From: Apis mellifera
Taxonomy: Eukaryota; Arthropoda; Insecta; Hymenoptera; Apidae
Length of the DNA: 64,000 nucleotides
NCBI RefSeq assembly: GCF_003254395.2
Contig: NC_037646.1
Coordinates: forward strand, 3,838,147 to 3,902,146
Direction of reading: 5' to 3'
Positions 30,149 through 42,219 of this stretch are shown here, one piece after another. The notes under the pieces are model-generated. The model saw only the letters and a program-made list of their open reading frames with translations. It made no database searches and was not told the DNA's origin. Made by a program: the position numbers and the translations under genes. Positions within the stretch are counted from its first letter, which is position 1. Every line of letters starts with the position of its first letter.

Positions 30149-32911
30149 CTGAAACATAAAAAATTTAAATTTGTTAGTAAAAAAACAATCGATTTATTAT
30201 TCGCATTAATTTCTTATCATTTAAATTCCTTTTCTTATTATTCTTAGAATGATCTCCATTTTGCAATCAATTTCTTTAAACTACATTTTAAAATCAACTA
30301 AATTACATGTACATTTGTATTAATTTAATTTAGATTACGATGCAAAAAATATGATAATGGTTTAAAAAAAAAAAAAGACTACGAAGCAATTAAAATTAAA
30401 ACAATTAAAAATGAAATAAAAGTTTAAAAGTGAGATAGAAGAGCAGAGAAAATCCACGAATGAGACGAGTTAAGCGGATATAATCTGAATAATAAAGATA
30501 GATGTTTCATCCAATTTGCAACATAGCGCGGAGATTACATTCAAGCATTATAAAGCATGTGTGGGTCATCGACTATAGCAAGGAAAACGTAGCAGACAGA
30601 ACTTTAATAAACTTCTCGGTGTTAGTCGGTTGTATACGTTGCAAGAAACCTGTTGATTCGTTAACATACTTCATTCACGGGAAAGAAAAGAGGTCTTCAA
30701 GAAGCACATCGCGATATATTTTATCTGACGCGCATCATTTTTCTATCCCTATTCTCATCTCCCTATTCTTCCTCCTATTCTAGGGGCGTCGAGTGATCTT
30801 AATACATCTTCTGTTTCATGGAAGATAAAAAGAAAAGCATCGATAAACCTGTACAATAAAATTTGATAAAATTCTCTCTAAAATGAATTTCAATATGAAT
30901 TTCAAATGAATTTCCCCTAATGAAATTGCTTATCGCAATATAGCGGACTACCGTTCGATATATCCCTCCAGTTCCCTTTTCACGATCTTCACGAAAAGGA
31001 AGTCTTTCGAAGCACGTATTCATGAACAAAAGATGGTAACAAAGTTTTAATTGCTCCATTATAGCAAGTTTTAATGAAATTTTAAAGTAACTGTGTATCG
31101 CTTGATTGGCCTGCGTAGTCCCGTTCAATTAAGAAAATTTTGTATTTGATATTGGATTAACTCTAAGCATTGCACAATAGGCGTTATATACGATCGATTA
31201 TTTAAATTTCACGCGATAAAATATTTAACGTTACACGCTTAATCCTTGAACTCTCTTATAACATTGAACGAATAAACCCCTGCGAGACCCGTGTGTGACT
31301 GAAGCGAGAGTGGTGTAATAATTTACGCGATCTATTGGAGCTCGTTACAAATTTGAATAATGGCAAGAGACCGGTAAATAGATTATACACATGGGGATAT
31401 CTCGATGCTTGGCGCGCGTAATATTTCCGTACCGGAGACCGTTCGAGGAATCGTTCATTTTGATTAATCACTCGAGATATCACACGAGACCGAATATTTT
31501 TAAATCGTAGGCGAAAACGTTTCCGATAATAATACGATTTTGTTTCGTTTTTAATCACCTTTTGAGATATTCCAAAGCTTCACCTTCCTGTCAGCACCAC
31601 CGGTGGCAAGCATCCTCTCGACGGGAGACCATTTTACGGCGTAAACTTCTCCGTCGTGTGCAGTCTGCAAGGGTTATTAAACACTTGACGTATAAATTTT
31701 GAAAAGTTTATGGGCATGCATGAGGCAGTAATTAATATAACAAGAGTATCGAAGTAAAATTATATTGTTCGTTCGAATTATGACGAAGTGATCGAATATA
31801 TAAAATAGTTTGATGGAAATCTCTAGAAGTTTTTCTGTATTAAAAATTTTTAAATAAAAAAAAAAAGAAGTTTTTTAAATTTACATATTAAATTTTGTGA
31901 CGTAGAAAAATAAACGATAAACTAATATAAAATATAATTCGAAAATGCTGAAAAAACATTGCAAAATTAAAAGAATTAATCTTATGATATAACGTTGATT
32001 TTCATTAAAAAAAAATTAATATCTGTACTATATGCTATTCTTATTAAAAGCTTCAAAAATTGAGCTTAATAAATATTATATAAAAAATTAATACAAAATA
32101 TATGAAATAAATAAAATATATTGTAAATATATGAGTAAAAAGATGCTGTAATATGAAAAATGATCATACTGATATTATGTAATATTTTGAATATTGAAAT
32201 GAATTTATATATACTTTGCAATTTTCATGCATAAAACGCGCATTCTATGTTGTGCATGATCATGATAATATATTCGACGTAAAATGGTTTAATGCTGTAA
32301 ATATATTGCTAAATACAGGACACATTAAATTTCGATGCTATGTGCAATAGATAAATTATACTAAGCTAAAACTAAATGCGAAATGGTTTAAAAATTCATA
32401 TGATTTTTATTATATTATAAATTTATATTAATATACTATCACTTGCGTTATACACTAAAAGGCCTCATTTAAAATCGTAAAATATAAATGGTATTAAATT
32501 AGAGCATATAGGTACATGGTATTATCTATACAAAATATCTTTAATATCGATATAATTATCCCGTTTTAAACAATATAATAATATTTAAATAATATTTTCC
32601 AATAATATTTAATATATTATCTAATCTATTTGACATATTAGTAAACACAGAAGAAATATACTTAACTTAAATAACGTGATATTGTATTACTATATTTAAC
32701 TTGATATACTATAAATAATACGTTTTTCTTACATATGTATATACTCAATTAGAATATAATAAAGAATAATAGACTTTACGTGATCGTAAAATATCGCTAC
32801 TATAGTAAATAATAGTACAATAACATTAATATTCTAGTAACATAACATGCATAAGTGAGAAATACAAGAACTATAAATAGTAATAATATAGTATTCAACG
32901 ATTATATATAT

Positions 32912-32946
<35 letters not shown>

Positions 32947-35900
32947 CCATTAAACAATTTATTGTTATAAACACAACGAACTAACTTAAACCAAACGATG
33001 TTACCTGATACCTTTAGTTAGTTTAACGAATTATATATTCTTTCTACAAAATTACACTATATATAGAGAAAACTTACACTTATTTGTGTAAAAAATTTAT
33101 ACAAATACATACTATATCATTCCTACACTTGAAAAATAAACTCTTTTACAGTTAATTTGACACTTCATCTTGAAAATATTTATGTCTGTACTTATAAAAA
33201 GTATTAAAAATAGTATATTTATTCTTCTTAGTTAATCTCTAGATACATAATATGTGGAGAAATTGATAAGATATGTGAATATATTACATTAAACGAAAAC
33301 GAATGTTGCATATGCATATTGACATGTCCATGTGTCAATATTCCATTAATAAAATTTATAATATTAATTTAGCTATTGTTAAAATAAAAAAAATAATCTT
33401 CTTAAGTGAATTTTAAATCTTCCAGAAAAATAAATTTAACACATCTGTAATACAAATAAATTTTTTTTTAATAAAATATATATGTGTGTCGTTATATATC
33501 TTTTAAAAGTAATTTTGTAAATATTCAATTTATAACTAATATGTATTGTAAAATAATTTTTGACATATCACATAGATCTAATTTCTATTCGATATTCGAA
33601 GATCGTTAAAAATCGGATATTTCAAATCATTGGATGAAATTAATAATATTAAATGCTGAAGTGAGAAATAAAATGTTCGTGTAATTGTTCGTGATACAAA
33701 TTTCCAAATATCAAGCGTCGAGATTGCATTCAACAATTTCTTATTTCGTCATACAAAACATGCATTTTCGTGTTACAACGAATTAATAAACATTTTGTAC
33801 TAAAATTTCCACAGTAATATATAGCGTAATATAAATTATTTTATAAATTAAAGTTTTGTCAACGTACAAACGTGACGGATACTTTCGTCGGTACCGCAGT
33901 AGGAAGACCAGCGATTCCTTCTTTTAAACTCGATCTATCAGGGCTAACTGGTCGTGTGTCACGTGCAGCATCTTCTAATTCTTTTTGAACCTTTGCTTGC
34001 CTTTTTCTGAAAAATATCACATAAACATATCCACAATTTGATAAAAATCAAATAACCATCAGAGATGAACAATATGCTGTATATAAATACCCAAAAATAT
34101 CGGAATGCCCTTTCTCTTTGATCATCACATTGTTATGTTTCATGCACAAAACAAAACAATTAGTAATATCAGTGTTTCGATGATGTTATTCTTTTGTATT
34201 AGTTATTATTCTCTAAACATTTATTATATCTTATCTGTTCACATTAGTTCAATTATATTTATAATCATTACGTTTACTTTTTTTTTTGTTCCGTAAAGTA
34301 AACATTTTTAAGCAATTATCATTTAATTTCTTTTTTTTTTTTATTATTTTTAAATTCACTCATTTACTCTATTTTCTTATATTAATTCGTTATATGATAA
34401 TACATTATTTTTAATACTCATGGACACAAAAGCACAAACAAAATGAAGGATATGATCATATGGTACGATCAGCTTCCTTTAACAAATGACCCAAAGCTGT
34501 AGTTGAGCAGTAAGCATAATTTCTGTCACATCACTTGCACAAACTTACCCAAATTTTGATATGGTATGCATCAAAAAGGCTGTCGGACTGGAAAAACTCT
34601 CACTGAAAATAAAATGTCAAGCATTGTGAAGTGCTAATGTAAAGTGCTACGATGATGACATCTTGTTCTGCGAAAAGCTCAATATTTTGCATATAATTTC
34701 AATAAATGAAAATGATTTGTAAATCTTTATACTTAACTTAAATATTATTTTTAATAACTTCCCGTAATTTTGAAAAATCTTGAATTATCATTTATTATGA
34801 TAAATGAAAAAACACAGAACACTATATTGGAAAGAATTACATCAATAAAGTATAAAATAATTTACATTTCGGTGTATTATATATATTTTAAATATTAAAC
34901 AATTAATTTTATAATAAATAATTTTTTCAACTGCATAAATATAATTTAATAAGATTTTTGTTCTTAAAATAAAAAAATTTAATAATCGCGAATTATAAAT
35001 ATTGTATTTATAATTTTGTATAATTTTAATTTCATTAAAAAAAATTCTCTTACATCTAATAAATAACATTATAGGATGTAAAAAAATAAAATTTTTAGTA
35101 AAAGTAAATGTATATGCACTCTTGAAAAATAATAAAAAATAATAATATATTAAAGAGATATGTGCATGATAATGGAATATGAATTATCAAATTGTTATAT
35201 ATTATTCAATAACAAAATATTTTTAAATTAGTATACAAATCACCATGCGAAATAAAATTAATATCTAAAATTTCGTGCATGTAGCATTTGTAAAATATAA
35301 GCTATCAAGCATATTAAAAAAAAAAAAAAAAAATCTATTTAAATTATTATTATTATTATTATTATTTAGTAAATCACAATGTATTATATGTGTAAATTTA
35401 ATATAAATTACTACTATCAATCAATATTATTATATTATAACTTAAATTTATTATTGTTATTATATTAATTATATTAACTATAATAAAAACAAATTTATTC
35501 ATACATATAAATAAAAATAAAATATGAAAAAATTGTTTTCATATTTTCATTAATATATTAATTGTAAAAATCCAAAAATTATGCAAAAATTAATATCAAA
35601 TTGCAATTGTAATTGCAATTAATTGCTACAAAAGCATTGAAATTATTATTTTATATAATTTATGATAATTGTGAGAGTTTTTGCCGACAGACGGTATAGA
35701 AGCATAACTAGTGATCTGCGATCGATATAGATATATATTATAACTATTACTAAAAAAATATGAAAATAAATCTTAAGATGTGGTAAAATAAATATAATGA
35801 AAATGATTTTTGATGCAAATTCAATTAATTTATACCTTTCTATATGACAAGAATTTTGTTTTGTGAAAAGTGAAAATATAACAAACAAAACAAATATAAC

Positions 35901-37474
35901 AAACATATTTCAACTAATTTAATTTTTTTATAATATAATCTGTATCTATATAATATTAAAATCCAAACGAAATGAAATGAAAATTACTTAAATACATAAA
36001 AATTTTAAAAATTAATCAAGCATGTGAAAATAAATTATAATATCAACAAAAATTATAAAATAAGATAAAGCATTAAGACAGAAAAAAAACCTAATTTACA
36101 AAGAATACATAGCAACAAAAGATAAAGAACAAAATAGAAACTTAGTAGGTAAGATACTACTTTTGCATGAAAGCATAAAGAAAAGAAATTCATTTTTCAA
36201 GAAGAAAAACATAACTGAGAAAAGCTATTTACAACAATATATGTTACAATTATATTACATTTAAATAAAAACCATTTCTCTATTTAATACTATAAAATAA
36301 ATAAGAAAATACATACAAATGTATTTGTATGAGATATTTTTTTAATAACTTAATAAGAAATTAATAAATGAAAAAAGAATAATTAATAATATTAACAAAA
36401 AGCTAATAAAATAAAAATAATTATTGTACTCACTTCAAAAAGTTGTCATTTTCTTCATTCACTTTTTCTGCATCTCGAGTTTTGTATTTAATCAAACGTT
36501 CTATTAATTGACGATTTTCTTCCTATTAAATATTAGAAAAGTATTAATATTTATAAATTTAAATATATACTATAATAAATATAAAATGCATAATTTATTA
36601 CATTATTGAAAGATATAGTAATATTATAGTAATATATATATAATTATAATAAATACCTGTGTTTTTCTAAGCTTTTCTTCTAAAGATGCAAAAGCAAGTT
36701 GCAAAGCTTGATGCTCATCTTTTAACATTTGATTAATGCTTTCCAATTCCTTCTCTTTGTTAAGACATTTAGATATTTCTAAACGTAAATTTGTATTAAG
36801 CTCTATACTTTCTGCAAGACTGTAAATTTATTAAATATAATTTATTTCTAATAAATTAAAAAAAATATTCAATTCTATAAATAATAGTGTAATAAATACA
36901 TACCTTGTTTCTTTAACTTGAAGTTCTTTCATCATTTCTTGTAATTTATTATTGAGATCTACTATTTGTTGTGTATGTTCTCCTTTTCTTTTATGTAATG
37001 TTGCTAATTCTTCTGCTTGCTTTAGAAGACGAGCTTCAAGATCAGCATTTACACTTAAACCAGGAGTCCCACTTGCTGCTTCACGACGGAGAGTTTCATT
37101 TGCTATAGTTAGCTGAATATTTTCTCCACGTAATGTATTTGCACTTTCAAACAATCTATTATCTATGAATACAAAATAGTTTTAGATATATTCTTCTTCA
37201 TAAAATAACTTATTTATATTCCAACTTGTATTATAAACATATTAGGACATAAATTAAAATATAAATAATAACAATAACTTACTGTTATATCACTTAAATT
37301 AACAGAACTAATTATATTGATAATAATAATAAAAGAAATCTTACGTAAACTAATAAGATCTGCAAAACAATATGTTTGTCTCTTGTTCCTTTCTTGTAAT
37401 TGAAAAATTAAATCTTTTCTCCACTTATTATCTTCTCTAGAAAGTAATGATACACTTGGTTCACTCGCGGCCAT
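30006..37474 (-). CDS. Atg16: Atg16 (autophagy-related 16, ATG16L1 orthologue), 5' part, spliced; 3' end not in window
   Basis: ATG16 binds ATG5 through an N-terminal helix, dimerises through a coiled coil and directs the ATG12-ATG5 conjugate to LC3/ATG8 lipidation on phagophore membranes; metazoan forms add a C-terminal WD40 propeller. Exons read in frame on minus: 37345-37474, 36904-37162, 36657-36819, 36434-36522, optional 34549-34602, 33868-34006, 31559-31664, 30006-30148, all with GT-AG junctions and matching phases. They give 343 residues, or 361 with the optional exon. Residues 18-33 (WRKDLIFQLQERNKRQ) match the ATG5-binding helix; about 60-230 is Glu/Lys/Leu-rich coiled coil; a QAKVQKELEDAA stretch aligns with the human QARLQKELAEAA segment; the last two exons carry WD40 repeats with HDGEVYAVKWSP and SNDYASRVWTV. 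The family is usually near 600 residues, so about five WD repeats are missing. They should lie to the left, but no matching exon was found down to position 1. The start is the first in-frame ATG at 37474. Confidence 0.93.
31559..31664 (-). CDS. Atg16: Atg16 exon 6 (WD40 repeat 1)
   Basis: 106 nt, TAHDGEVYAVKWSP...LATGGADRKVKLWNISK, a complete WD40 repeat with the structural His-Asp and LW ending. Acceptor CCTTGCAG|, donor AAAAG|GTGATT, phase 1. Confidence 0.94.
31665..33867 (-). other. Atg16: Atg16 intron (exon 5-6)
   Basis: Very AT-rich, with a TA microsatellite at 32,917-32,943. No other gene or exon was recognised. Confidence 0.7.
33868..34006 (-). CDS. Atg16: Atg16 exon 5 (linker into WD40 domain)
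   Basis: 139 nt with a TTTTTCAG| acceptor and a TTT|GTACGT donor, phase 0 at the end. It encodes KRQAKVQKELEDAARDTR followed by a Ser/Pro linker and PTAVPTKVSVTF, matching the human VRVPATALCVF strand that precedes the first WD40 blade. The linker is much shorter than in vertebrates. Confidence 0.92.
34549..34602 (-). CDS. Atg16: Atg16 candidate alternative cassette exon, 54 nt
   Basis: A TTATTTTCAG| acceptor and a GG|GTAAGT donor bracket exactly 54 nt, open in the frame left by exon 4 and restoring the same phase for exon 5. Inclusion adds NESFSSPTAFLMHTISKFG-like residues before KRQAKVQKELED; skipping leaves the frame intact. Both splice sites match consensus well and the exon stands out from AT-rich intron. 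Vertebrate ATG16L1 isoforms also differ by a short cassette between coiled coil and propeller, but homology of the cassettes is not claimed. It could be constitutive; transcript reads decide. Confidence 0.68.
34603..36433 (-). other. Atg16: Atg16 intron upstream of the cassette exon
   Basis: Very AT-rich, with poly(A) at 35,315-35,332 and an ATT run at 35,345-35,366. No additional exon-like segment was seen. Confidence 0.6.
36434..36522 (-). CDS. Atg16: Atg16 exon 4
   Basis: 89 nt, EENRQLIERLIKYKTRDAEKV..., continuing the coiled coil, with a TTAATAG| acceptor and an AA|GTGAGT donor in phase 2. It aligns with human [21 protein letters not shown]. Confidence 0.92.
36657..36819 (-). CDS. Atg16: Atg16 exon 3 (coiled coil)
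   Basis: 163 nt from a TTTACAG| acceptor to a CAG|GTATTT donor, ending in phase 0. The DEHQALQLAFASLEEKLRKT stretch aligns with human [20 protein letters not shown], the segment just before the region used for WIPI2/RAB33 contacts in vertebrates. Those contacts are known from the family, not shown here. Confidence 0.93.
36904..37162 (-). CDS. Atg16: Atg16 exon 2 (coiled coil)
   Basis: 259 nt from acceptor TTCATAG| to donor AG|GTATGT. It begins HNRLFESANTL and includes HKRKGEHTQQIVDLNNKLQEM, which matches the human [21 protein letters not shown] segment in order and spacing. Heptad Leu and Glu/Lys content support the dimeric coiled coil. Confidence 0.93.
37345..37474 (-). CDS. Atg16: Atg16 exon 1 (start codon, ATG5-binding helix)
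   Basis: 130 nt, residues 1-43, beginning MAASEPSVSLLSRED. It holds Trp18 and the basic amphipathic helix that docks into ATG5 in characterised homologues. The exon ends at a TTAC|GTAAGA donor in phase 1; the next exon supplies AT, giving His44. A possible TTG start two codons upstream has no support over this ATG. Confidence 0.93.
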
Positions 37475-38452
37475 TTTCAATACATGAAATATCGTTAATA
37501 TTGTTGCAATTTAAATTATTTATCTTTTTTTATCAAAGTCGTATAAAAATCATTTGACAGAAGAACAGTTGATAGATATTTTGACAACCTTCGACATATA
37601 CTGTATCACCACAAAAAATATATTTTAGATCAATGAACTTTCATTCGAATATTAATCACTATTAATATCGAAAAATATCGTACTAATCACATGACATTCA
37701 GATTTACCACGAATATTTTTAATTATGAAAATAGCTATTCTAACCTAAGTATACCAAACACTACACTGCTACCCTGAAATTGCCGGTTATTCAAAATGTC
37801 GACTTATTCTGTTTGCGAGAGTTCAATATATAAATACAAGTTCAGTTAAGTCGATAACAGATGATAAAATTCTTTCAAATAACCTCTCTTTGATGATTAA
37901 TTACCTCATAGATAAATATCATAGATAAATTAATACAAAATTGAATTTTTTATTCATAAGTTAAAATGAAATGTATTCATATGTGAAAGAAATAAATTAC
38001 TGTGCAGCAGATGATGAAACAGTTTTCTGTACTATTTTGATCAACCGATAACTACGAAATATTTATCCAAATTTTATATATGTATGTATTCTACGAGTTT
38101 TTATTAAAAATATAAGGAATTTAATTTCTAAAAAACGATTATTTTACTAAAAAATTAAATTTTACTAAATATTTATTTTAAAAAAATTATAAGACTCTAT
38201 TTAAATTATATTTTTTACATTAGTTATAAATAACATATATTTGAAATAATGTTATCTGTTTTAAGCACGATATAAAACTTATTTTTAAATTTTAAATAAC
38301 TCTCTATTTTCGTGCATTTTTCACTTTAACGATTATTTATTTGCACATATACAATGCATATATTTTAATAGGTGATGACAATAATTAAAAATGAAATAAA
38401 GAAGTAAATATTTTTTCGTTTATATTTTCCACGTTCAAGAAATTCTTTTATA
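37475..38452. promoter_or_regulatory. Head-to-head intergenic region between Atg16 and the PTH2-like gene
   Basis: 978 bp separate the two divergent start codons. The segment is AT-rich with no TATA box or CpG island that stands out. Shared (bidirectional) promoter use is inferred only from the gene arrangement. No other gene is seen in it. Confidence 0.45.
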
Positions 38453-38538
38453 ATGAAATACGAAAAGAAAAAGAAACGAAGATGTTACAAAAAGAAAATG
38501 AATAAAAATTTAGTTAATCCATTGAAAATAACTAATAG
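38453..38538 (+). CDS. PTH2-like gene, proposed first coding exon
   Basis: ATG at 38453 opens a Lys/Arg-rich stretch (MKYEKKKKRRCYKKK...) ending at an AATAG|GTTTAA donor. Its phase (two bases, AG) fits the first base of the exon at 38674. The composition is low-complexity and the donor is weak, so the true start could lie elsewhere, for example Met at 38777. Confidence 0.35.
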
Positions 38539-39426
38539 GTTTAAATTTTTTCTTGAATTACATTTTTATAACAAAAACAAATTGATTCATTTTTAAGCAC
38601 AGAAAATAATTGAAAAACAAAGCAAAAAAAAATGTATATATATATAATTGAATTTTATATTACTCAATTTTAGAAATCAAATAAATAAAAAACAGAAAAA
38701 CACTCATGTCAGTATTCGACGTCAACCGTTCCTAAAGCAATATGTATTTTATGCTATATTTAATACTGACTTGCATATGAATCGAGGAGTAGCCGCGGCA
38801 AATGTAATATATATTCTTAATAAGTAATATATATTCTTTATTTAATATCAATATTTCATGTATTTTGAAGAATATCTAAAACACTCTCTTTAGAAATAAT
38901 TATAATAATTTTATAATATATTTTGATGAATCATATTTAAATTATATTTAATATATCATTATATTCTTAACTATTTAATTTTAGATCGCGAAAAGTTTGA
39001 TGTTTCTTTATAATATATTGGACTCTGATCAAGTGAAAAGCCAATATATTGATTCTTGGATGAAAACTGGGTACGGCACATATTAATTAATTTTAATTAT
39101 TTTTAATTTAATTATATAGCACTTTTTGTTTAATTCTGTATACATTTAGAAAATAAAAAATTAAAAAAATTAAACAACAAAAAGTAATATAAATTAAATA
39201 TAATTTATTTAATCAATTATGTGGAAACAGACAAAGAATAGTAGTACTAAAAGGATATGATCATAAACATTTGAAATACCTCGAAGATGAATTAAAATTT
39301 ATAGCAATTCAAACATACGCGGTTCGTAACTTTTGGAATCGCAACCAAGCAATCAATGCGTTAGCAGTTTTTGGACTAAAAGAAGATATAGAAGAAATTT
39401 TTGAAGGAATGTCATATTTAAGATAA
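38453..39426 (+). CDS. Divergent PTH2-fold (peptidyl-tRNA hydrolase 2-like) protein, four exons, about 165 aa
   Basis: Exons 38453-38538 (least certain), 38674-38803, 38985-39070 and 39231-39426 join in frame. The body reads QYVFYAIFNTDLHMNRGVAAAN, then IAKSLMFLYN, TGQRIVVLKG and a C-terminal alpha/beta segment ending SYLR-stop. This follows the Pth2 plan in order: a LVVRTDLxMGxGKVAAQ-type strand and helix, a CGQPKVVVK-type strand, then the TVLGIGP strand near the C terminus. Pth2 releases peptides from peptidyl-tRNA, but the usual Lys of GKGK, the QCSHA run and the DAGRTQ loop are replaced here (NRGV, ANIAKS, NFWNRN), so activity is doubtful. It could instead be a PTRHD1-like paralogue. The gene is head-to-head with Atg16, and an AATAAA signal at 39493 gives a short 3' UTR. 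Confidence 0.72.
38674..38803 (+). CDS. PTH2-like gene, exon 2
   Basis: From acceptor CAATTTTAG| to donor AAT|GTAATA; encodes the first strand and helix (KQYVFYAIFNTDLHMNRGVAAAN). The frame is open through the acceptor. An out-of-frame ATG at 38706 meets a stop after nine codons. Confidence 0.7.
38985..39070 (+). CDS. PTH2-like gene, exon 3
   Basis: 86 nt, IAKSLMFLYNILDSDQ...YIDSWMKTG, helix 1 and the linker of the fold. Acceptor TAATTTTAG|, donor GG|GTACGG, phase 2. Confidence 0.75.
39231..39426 (+). CDS. PTH2-like gene, terminal exon
   Basis: 196 nt from acceptor GGAAACAG| to TAA at 39424-39426: QRIVVLKGYDHKHLKYLEDEL, then a strand AIQTYAVRN, a loop lacking the catalytic Asp-Ala-Gly-Arg-Thr, a strand INALAVFGL and the final helix. 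AATAAA lies 67 nt downstream. Confidence 0.78.
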
Positions 39427-39492
39427 TAAAAATATATAATACTTCTAAAACTAATAAGTGTATTAAATAATTTTATTGAAAATTTATATCTC

Positions 39493-39498
39493 AATAAA
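39493..39498 (+). terminator. Poly(A) signal AATAAA of the PTH2-like gene
   Basis: AATAAA 67 nt past the stop codon, followed at once by an A-rich run. This is the first canonical signal downstream of the stop. Confidence 0.55.
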
Positions 39499-39739
39499 AA
39501 AAAAAGCTTTCATACAAATAAAAAAACTATTAATAAAATATTGAAAATTATAAATCCTTATCTTTCATTTTAAAATTTTAATATCCCTAATTACATGTCA
39601 TAAATATAAACAAATGATGAAAGAACAACGAAGAAAAAATAAATACAAACGAAAATTAGCATCACAAATAAATAACATAAGATCCCACGTACATATAAGA
39701 AAAACAAAATAAGAATACCAGTTCGAAACGATCACTAAC
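39499..39739. other. AT-rich flank between the PTH2-like gene and the motif cluster
   Basis: No feature seen beyond the end of the transcript signal. Confidence 0.4.
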
Positions 39740-40401
39740 GCCATCTCTGAAACACTAAGAATATTATCTTAAAAGCATAATATAACCTAAGAATTGAAGT
39801 TTAACGCCATCTTTTGATTAATTTTAAAAGAATACTTCTAATACTCAATATACGATGATAACTGAACAAAGTCCACTTTAAAACATGTTCTTAAAAAAAC
39901 GTGATTGATCCTTAAGAAATGGCAATGATCCAATCCGAAGCTATATCAATATCCTCTTAATTATTTAACTTTTTCACCGATATCGAAATTATAATATTTA
40001 AGTTGAAATTATGATATCCAATATCTATTAATCATTGATCTTTTTACAAACCAAATAGCAAAAGAAGTTCTAAGAAAAATTTATGTTAAATTTGCAAAAT
40101 AAAAATAAAATTGTACCTACAAAAAATTAATAGAATCAAAATTGATCTGCAGTGCCATCTCTCGATTGCCAAGAACATCTTCTTAAAAGTATGATAAAGT
40201 AGAGTAAGAATCGAACCGCAGCGCCATCTAAAAAGAAGTTACCTTCAACTGCTAATTTAAACTTTATTCAAAGAGATGTTGCGGATTCTCGAGAGATGGC
40301 ACTATCGATCAATTCTTACAGTATCTCTATCTCCTTTCTATTATTCGTTTTCCTTGTCTATATAACTTATAACTACGACATCACGATATCCAACAGATGG
40401 C
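39740..40401. promoter_or_regulatory. Cluster of six GCCATCT/AGATGGC sites
   Basis: GCCATCT at 39740, 39806, 40154 and 40223, and AGATGGC at 40294 and 40395, several in the longer context AGTGCCATCT(C/G)T. Spacing of the last four is about 70-100 bp. The core GCCAT resembles the YY1/Pleiohomeotic recognition sequence; binding is an inference. The same heptamer sits beside the initiator-like site at 46,874. Confidence 0.4.
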
Positions 40402-41005
40402 ACTGATCTTCAAATTTCCTTCAACAATTTCTTCTCAAAAATTTTTTAAAGATTTGCAAAATCTACCTATCGAAAAGTTTCAATAAAATCACAGGAAAAT
40501 ATAAATATCTTTTACTCCTCTCCTATTTTACATTAATTTAGGAAATAAATAAAATCACGAACGATTAACAAGACGATAAAGTAAAAATTTTAACAAAAAT
40601 ATCATTATTTTTCAATTATCCATACTCTACTATGCGACAGAATTTTTTTCCAGACAAAACAAATGATAATCATCTCCTAACAAATATTGTAAACGTAATA
40701 TTTCCTTCCAAAAGATAAATATAATTTCTTTTTACGTTTACCGCGATAAATTGCAGAAGAAAGAATACAAAAATATTCTGCCATAGATTAAAATTAATTG
40801 ATCTAATCGGTGGTTCGTATTCACATGTTCCAAAAATGAACTTTGAATAAATAACAATTTCTCAATAATCTACAACGAAAATTTGCTACATGTACGAAAA
40901 GAATCTAATAGACATCACATTAACGATATACTGATTTAAATGCTATTATTCATATTATATAAATACTAATATACGAATAAACATTTCTCACCAATATTTC
41001 TTAAC
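40020..41005 (+). repeat. Inverted repeat, left arm
   Basis: The reverse complement matches 53545-54480 over nearly the whole length with modest divergence and small indels; for example the tract around 40641-40760 pairs with 53770-53880. It holds four GCCATCT/AGATGGC motifs (40154, 40223, 40294, 40395). A degraded direct copy of its first 80 bp recurs at about 41028-41110. Confidence 0.9.
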
Positions 41006-42219
41006 ATCAAGTTTTGCAAGACATCCAATCATTGATCGTTTCGCAAAACGAATAACAAAAGAAATCTTAAGGAAAATCTATACGACCTACGCTAAACTCG
41101 AAAGGAAAAATTAAATGAGACACAGAAACGAAACTTGCTACGTGTATCAATATTTTGTACAATCATTGTCATGAAAATATAAAATATTGATACAAAGTTT
41201 ATACAAAGTTCAAAGGACATACGAAAATAAAATATCTTCCATTATTACTGCTACACTACATATTACTACATATATACACATATATATTATTACTATTATA
41301 TTATATTATGTACATTACATATACATATTATATTATAATATGTAATAACATTACTATTAATTATTTGTTATACATGCATTTACGAATATATTCTATTCCA
41401 ATCACTACTTCTACAACAACAATTCTACAAACCATTTGTTTATATTCTAAATTCTTCATCATTCACATTCTAACAATTTTATGAATATATCCTAATTGTA
41501 AATGTAACTTATTTAGCATCCTTAAGAAAGGACAAATAGTTTTATCTAAATCTATGATTCTTTGTAATTGTCTTTACCTATTTTTACCATTAATTAAATT
41601 GCTTCCTCGAGTTACTATAAATATATATATAAAAGTTTAATATACGACAATGTGAAAATTTATTTAAAAAGTTTACCTACACAAGAATCTCAATAAAATG
41701 AGAAGAAAGAAAAAGATGAAATATAATTTAAGAGTACAACTATTCTTTGTAAGTTTCCCACTAGTCTTCGAAACAAATAAGATTAGCATGAGTAAAAATT
41801 GTGCAAAATATACTTACTTTCGAATTGACGATAATTTCAAAAAATATACTTACTTTCGAATTGCTGATACTTTCTAAAAATATATAATCGATACTATTTG
41901 ATACCTGAAACAAACTTATTTAGAAATTAGTATAATAAAATTTAAAAAAGAAAGAACAACTATAAAATAATACGATATGGAATAATATAAAAAAATAAGT
42001 TTGATAATGAACATTCACGATTATTGGGTCTAAAAAATTTGGCGAAACGGATTTAAATTTTATATCTTTAAGGATCTTGTAAAATCCTTTACACAGTGAT
42101 AAAGTCAAACATACATATTATTATACCAATATTTTCTGAAAAACTGTGATAAAGACTGCTGAAAAAGAAAAAAAATACATCTTCCACTCGATATAAACCC
42201 GAGCAAAAAACCGCGAGTG
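41006..42219. other. AT-rich sequence inside the inverted repeats
   Basis: Contains a two-copy 35-bp repeat at about 41,811-41,880; each copy carries TACTTACTTTCGAATTG, so on minus each shows a GTAAGT donor-like site. TA/TAT-rich at 41,260-41,350. No gene seen. Confidence 0.5.
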
